From: Planctomycetaceae bacterium
GTDB lineage: Bacteria; Planctomycetota; Planctomycetia; Pirellulales; Thermoguttaceae
Direction of reading: 5' to 3'
DNA: 8,419 bases
NCBI GenBank assembly: GCA_031274385.1
Contig: JAISQH010000507.1
Span: 1 to 8,419 of the forward strand
Part shown: piece by piece, positions 5,790 to 8,419 of the stretch
Layout: each line of letters starts with the position of its first letter
How positions within the stretch are numbered: position 1 is the first letter of the stretch
The notes under the pieces: generated by a model
The model's input: only the letters and a program-made list of their open reading frames with translations
The model's database searches: none
Told to the model about the DNA's origin: nothing
Position numbers and translations under genes: made by a program

Positions 5790-6953
5790 ATGACAAAGAA
5801 GACATTGAATGTCGGAATGCTTGGTTGCGGTTTTATGGGACGAACCCACTCAAACGCTTATAGCCAAGTCAACCATTTTTTCAACACGCCGTATCAACCG
5901 GTTCTCAAGGCGTGTTATGGTCGTGAAGAAGACATGCCCGCTCTCAAGAAATTTCAGGAGATGTGGGGTTACGAATCCATCGAAACCGATTGGAAGAAAT
6001 TGATCGAACGAAATGATATCGATATTGTCGATGTTGTCGCTCCGAATTTTCTGCACAAAGATATGGTTCTCGCCGCCGCTCATGCCGGTAAAATCATTGT
6101 CTGTGAAAAACCGTTGGCAATGAGTTATGCCGAAGCGGAAGAAATGGTGGCGGTTGTGGAAAAAGCCGGTGTTAAGAACATGGTCTCATTCAATTACCGG
6201 CGTGTTCCGGCAGTGTCGCTTTTCAAACAAATCGTTGATGAAGGGCGTGTCGGTAAACCGTTTCATTATCGGGCAACCTATCTTCAGGATTACACGATCA
6301 GCGAAAAAGTCCCGTCCGGCGGTGCCGCGTTGTGGCGGCTTTCGGCGAAAATTGCCGGAAGCGGTGTTACCGGTGACCTGCTTGCTCACTCCATCGATAC
6401 CGCAGAATGGATCAACGGTCCTATTGCCAAAGTTTGTGCTTACACCGAAATCTTTATCAAAGAACGGAAAAATACCGACACCGGACAACTGGAAAAAATT
6501 ACCATTGATGACGCCTGTATGTTTTTGGCGGTCTTCCAAAACGGCTCCATCGGAACTTTTGAATCAAGCCGTTACGCCAGAGGACGAAAAAATTACAGTT
6601 CGATGGAAATCAACGGCGAACACGGAGCCATCTATTTCAACCTCGAAGAACCGGAATATATTGAGTTTTTCCGTTATGCTGACCCGGATACCGGCAAAAA
6701 AATCGAAGATCATTTAACCGGTTGGCAGAAAATTCTGGTTACCAACGGCGAACATCCGTATATGAAAAATTATTGGGTTCCGGGAACAACCATTGGTTAT
6801 GAACACACGTTTATCAACGGGTTGGCGGATTTCCTGTTCAGTCTGGACGGCGGTACAAAGTTCGAACCCGATATGCGAACAGCAGCACGAACCCAAAAAG
6901 TCTGCGACGCCGTTATTCAAAGTGCCAAAGAAGCGAAATGGATCGAAATCTAA
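5790..6953 (+). CDS. Gfo/Idh/MocA family NAD(P)-dependent oxidoreductase
   Basis: This 387-residue cytoplasmic protein is complete and of usual length for the family. The N-terminal Rossmann domain binds NAD(P) through GCGFMG (12-17) and continues to about residue 130. EKPLA (106-110) carries the conserved lysine K107. The C-terminal alpha/beta domain contains NYRRVPA (135-141), the GDLLAHSID motif (195-203, with D196, H200 and D203 in the active-site position), ESSRYARG (258-265), EINGEHG (273-279) and GYEHTF (336-341). Members oxidise or reduce sugars, inositols and related polyols. The substrate cannot be read from sequence; the nearest annotated name would be inositol 2-dehydrogenase-like, which should not be taken literally. 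I recall this subfamily as abundant in Planctomycetes and Verrucomicrobia. No Shine-Dalgarno precedes ATG 5790. The upstream 120 bp contains short repeats and CTCAACT tandem copies. No partner sugar gene lies beside it. Confidence 0.95.
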   Translation: MTKKTLNVGMLGCGFMGRTHSNAYSQVNHFFNTPYQPVLKACYGREEDMPALKKFQEMWGYESIETDWKKLIERNDIDIVDVVAPNFLHKDMVLAAAHAGKIIVCEKPLAMSYAEAEEMVAVVEKAGVKNMVSFNYRRVPAVSLFKQIVDEGRVGKPFHYRATYLQDYTISEKVPSGGAALWRLSAKIAGSGVTGDLLAHSIDTAEWINGPIAKVCAYTEIFIKERKNTDTGQLEKITIDDACMFLAVFQNGSIGTFESSRYARGRKNYSSMEINGEHGAIYFNLEEPEYIEFFRYADPDTGKKIEDHLTGWQKILVTNGEHPYMKNYWVPGTTIGYEHTFINGLADFLFSLDGGTKFEPDMRTAARTQKVCDAVIQSAKEAKWIEI

Positions 6954-7067
6954 AGGCAACTTCTAACTCTACTACCAAGTTCTCTTATTGTTCGTGCATG
7001 ATTTAGGGGATTGATAAGGAAAGATTATATAATGAAAGGGTCTGAACTATGATTTACCTGATTAACT

Positions 7068-7100
7068 GATTGACTGTGATTTTATTTTTTACAGTCAATC
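7068..7100. repeat. Perfect 10-bp hairpin abutting the tandem array
   Basis: GATTGACTGT (7068-7077) and ACAGTCAATC (7091-7100) are exact reverse complements around a T-rich 13-nt loop. The right arm ends at the base before the first 21-bp unit. It might be a terminator for the upstream oxidoreductase, but the T run is in the loop, not after the stem. It more likely belongs to the array. Confidence 0.75.
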
Positions 7101-7436
7101 GGAGTTCGGAACTCCAAAATCTGAGTTCGGAACTCCAAAATCGGAGTTCGGAACTCCAAAATCTGAGTTCGGAACTCCAAAATCGGAGTTCGGAACTCCA
7201 AAATCGGAGTTCGGAAGTCCAAAATCGGAGTTCGGAACTCCAAAATCGGAGTTCGGAACTCCAAAATCGGAGTTCAGAAGTTCAAAATCGGAGTTCAGAA
7301 GTTCAAAATCGGAGTTCGGAAGTCCAAAATCGGAGTTCAGAAGTCCAAATTCGGAGTTCAGAAGTCCGAAATCGGAGTTCGGAAGTCCGAAATCGGAGTT
7401 CAGAAGTCAAAAATCGGAGTTCAGAAGTCCAAAATC
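7101..7436 (+). repeat. Sixteen tandem 21-bp units with a palindromic core
   Basis: The unit is GGAGTTCGGAACTCC followed by AAAATC. The 15-bp core is a perfect palindrome about a central G. Units start every 21 bp from 7101 to 7416. A 17th, badly decayed unit starts at 7437. Units 1, 3, 5, 7 and 8 are identical, and 2 and 4 differ only by T at position 1. From unit 9 on, C12 is always G and position 8 is often A, destroying the palindrome; unit 6 also has G12. Units 9 and 10 are identical. There are no variable spacers. As 21 is divisible by three, several frames stay open across it, giving a fake 7-residue protein repeat. Confidence 0.95.
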
Positions 7437-7467
7437 GAACTTTAGAAGGTATAAAAACCAGACCTAC

Positions 7468-7539
7468 TATACTCCACCCTGTCATAAAATGTTGTCCTTT
7501 GCTGGCAAAACTTAATCTATTGTGGCAGGGTAGAGTATA
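7468..7539. repeat. 72-bp foldback element
   Basis: The left arm (7468-7487, TATACTCCACCCTGTCATAA) pairs with the right arm (7520-7539) over 20 positions with one mismatch and two G-U pairs, which pair only in a plus-strand RNA. The 32-nt loop has no clear feature. It may be a small foldback repeat. TTTTTT follows at 7547-7552, which is too far from the stem for a normal terminator. Confidence 0.65.
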
Positions 7540-7552
7540 AAAACTCTTTTTT

Positions 7553-7659
7553 AACCACGAAAAACACAAAAAAACGAAAGCAAATTTTGTTATCGTTTTT
7601 TTATGATAAACGATTTCCAACAATTTTATTTTTCGTGAAATTTCGTGTGTTTTGTGGTT
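7553..7659. repeat. Imperfect inverted repeat with A/T-rich centre
   Basis: The left arm starts AACCACGAAAAACAC (7553) and the reverse complement of the right arm (7632-7659) starts AACCACAAAACACACG. The arms clearly derive from the same sequence but have diverged with small indels. The centre contains a further hairpin, ATCGTTT (7592-7598) with AAACGAT (7608-7614). The right arm overlaps the dispersed 49-bp repeat, so this looks like two copies of one repeat family head to head. Confidence 0.6.
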
Positions 7660-7676
7660 CGCCTCGGTTTTTAGAA
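7628..7676 (+). repeat. Dispersed 49-bp intergenic repeat, copy 2
   Basis: It matches 9-57 at 45 of 49 positions in the same orientation. It ends 7 bp short of the stop codon of the PLP enzyme (7684-7686) on the opposite strand. Confidence 0.8.
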
Positions 7677-7683
7677 GGGTTCC

Positions 7684-8419
7684 TTAAAGGATTTTTTTGA
7701 GAGTATCGGTGAGTTCTTCGATCATTTCAGGCGTATGCGTGGCAAACACGGCAATACGAAGAGCTCCGGTTGAACCAAGTCCGGCGTAACGGGGAAGATA
7801 CGAAATCAAAATTCCTTTTTCGGAAAGTTCTTTTTGAATACGACGCATGTTGCCGGAGGAACCAAGCGTCAGAATAATAATCGGAACCGGCGAAGGATCG
7901 GTTTCCAGTCCCAGATTCCGTAAACGGGTTTTCAAAATTGATGTATTATTTTGAAGTTGCTGACGAATCGAGTTTTCGGTGAGGATTGACAAGGCTTTGG
8001 CGGTTGCGGCAGCGATGGGGCTTGCGGGCGCGCTGGCACCGAAAAAGACTGCCGAACGATCTTTCAGGCGTTGGATGAACGATTCGCTGCCCGGTATCAT
8101 GCCGCCGCAACCGCCCACCGCCTTGCTCAGTGAAAAACTGCTGAACAACCGCGTCGAAACTGTTGAAAAACCGCCAAAACCAAAATGATCCGTGGCATCT
8201 TGCATGGTTCGGTTCACGGAAGACGGGTCGAACCCGAAATATTCAAGGCTTCCGCAACCGTTTTCGCCAAGAACTCCAAAACCATGAGCATCGTCAATCC
8301 AAAGAGAAGAACCTTCATATTCCGCAAGTAAATCAACATAATCCCTGATCGGCGCAACAGTTCCGAGAAAAGAAAAAACTCCGTCCGTAATGACAATTGG
8401 TTTTTCATGTAGTTGGAGG
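7684..8419 (-). CDS. Alpha-oxoamine synthase-like PLP enzyme (BioF/KBL type), N-terminus outside window
   Basis: The frame is open from 8418 down to the TAA at 7684-7686, giving the last 244 residues. The start lies beyond the window. A GTG at 8217 is inside the protein, because conserved sequence continues upstream. In fragment numbering, visible motifs are ITDGVFS (10-16), WIDDAHGFGVLG (40-51, with D43 for the pyridine nitrogen and H45 stacking on PLP), and FSLSKAVGG (95-103, with K99 at 8122-8124 as the Schiff-base lysine). The end TGALRIAVFATHT...EELTDTLKKIL is the small C-terminal domain. Full family members are about 390-400 residues, so about 150 are missing. The family condenses an acyl-CoA with an amino acid; 8-amino-7-oxononanoate synthase (biotin) and glycine C-acetyltransferase are the usual candidates. 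No other biotin gene is visible, so I leave the substrate open. Confidence 0.9.
   Translation of the reverse strand, partial: LQLHEKPIVITDGVFSFLGTVAPIRDYVDLLAEYEGSSLWIDDAHGFGVLGENGCGSLEYFGFDPSSVNRTMQDATDHFGFGGFSTVSTRLFSSFSLSKAVGGCGGMIPGSESFIQRLKDRSAVFFGASAPASPIAAATAKALSILTENSIRQQLQNNTSILKTRLRNLGLETDPSPVPIIILTLGSSGNMRRIQKELSEKGILISYLPRYAGLGSTGALRIAVFATHTPEMIEELTDTLKKIL

Larger units (their letters stand above)
6954..7683. other. Gene-free region of 730 bp packed with repeats
   Basis: This separates the oxidoreductase (+) from the convergent PLP enzyme (-). From left to right it holds about 110 bp without clear features, including a chance TATAAT at 7028-7033. It then has a 10-bp perfect hairpin (7068-7100), a 21-bp tandem array (7101-7436), a 72-bp foldback (7468-7539), and an inverted repeat ending in a dispersed repeat (7553-7676). 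As both genes point inward, no promoter is required here, so the density of structure is not explained by gene expression of the neighbours. Confidence 0.75.

Noticed and set aside
7028..7033. Perfect TATAAT as a promoter
   Set aside because: No acceptable -35 box at proper spacing. TTGATA at 7011 is only 11 bp away, and no gene follows on the plus strand.
7101..7436. CRISPR array
   Set aside because: Units are contiguous 21-bp copies with no variable spacers and no cas gene is in view.
7070..7540. 156-residue plus-strand open frame with RSSELQN heptads (and minus-strand counterparts)
   Set aside because: The frame is open only because a 21-bp unit repeats without stops. The minus strand is open too. 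The TTG start lies inside the hairpin, there is no ribosome-binding site, and unit changes are not clearly synonymous.

Overview
The window reads as a piece of a planctomycete chromosome (Planctomycetota, probably Pirellulales-like) with moderate, mid-40s GC by eye. That placement is inference. It rests on a very long membrane-anchored Hanks-type Ser/Thr kinase, a Gfo/Idh/MocA oxidoreductase of a type common in Planctomycetes and Verrucomicrobia, weak or absent Shine-Dalgarno sequences at most starts, and intergenic DNA full of short repeats and palindromes. No rRNA, tRNA, integrase, transposase or CRISPR array is visible.

Layout. At 99-3047 (+) lies a 982-residue kinase with an N-terminal catalytic domain, a long low-complexity linker, one membrane segment and a C-terminal helical domain. 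It converges on a two-gene minus-strand unit: a small secreted protein of unknown function (3925-4263) followed 43 bp later by a class I SAM-dependent methyltransferase (3093-3881). Then comes about 840 bp without a convincing gene (4264-5105). It contains a long foldback structure, two arms of about 103 nt each holding its own hairpin, bracketed by an outer 13-bp inverted repeat. At 5106-5669 (+) is a 187-residue soluble acidic protein of unknown function, and at 5790-6953 (+) a complete Gfo/Idh/MocA oxidoreductase.

A second gene-free stretch, 6954-7683, is crowded with structure. In order it holds a perfect 10-bp hairpin, sixteen tandem 21-bp units whose core is a 15-bp palindrome, a 72-bp foldback, and an imperfect inverted repeat whose right arm is a 49-bp dispersed repeat also found at 9-57. 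The window ends inside a minus-strand alpha-oxoamine synthase-like PLP enzyme (BioF/KBL type). Its frame stays open to the window edge, so its start is not in view.

How the parts work together. The protein-coding genes do not form an obvious pathway: signalling kinase, methyltransferase, sugar-type dehydrogenase and PLP acyl-CoA condensing enzyme look like ordinary neighbours. No new multi-gene system can be supported. The unusual content is the non-coding DNA: the foldback at 4334-4783 and the helically phased 21-bp palindrome array at 7101-7436.
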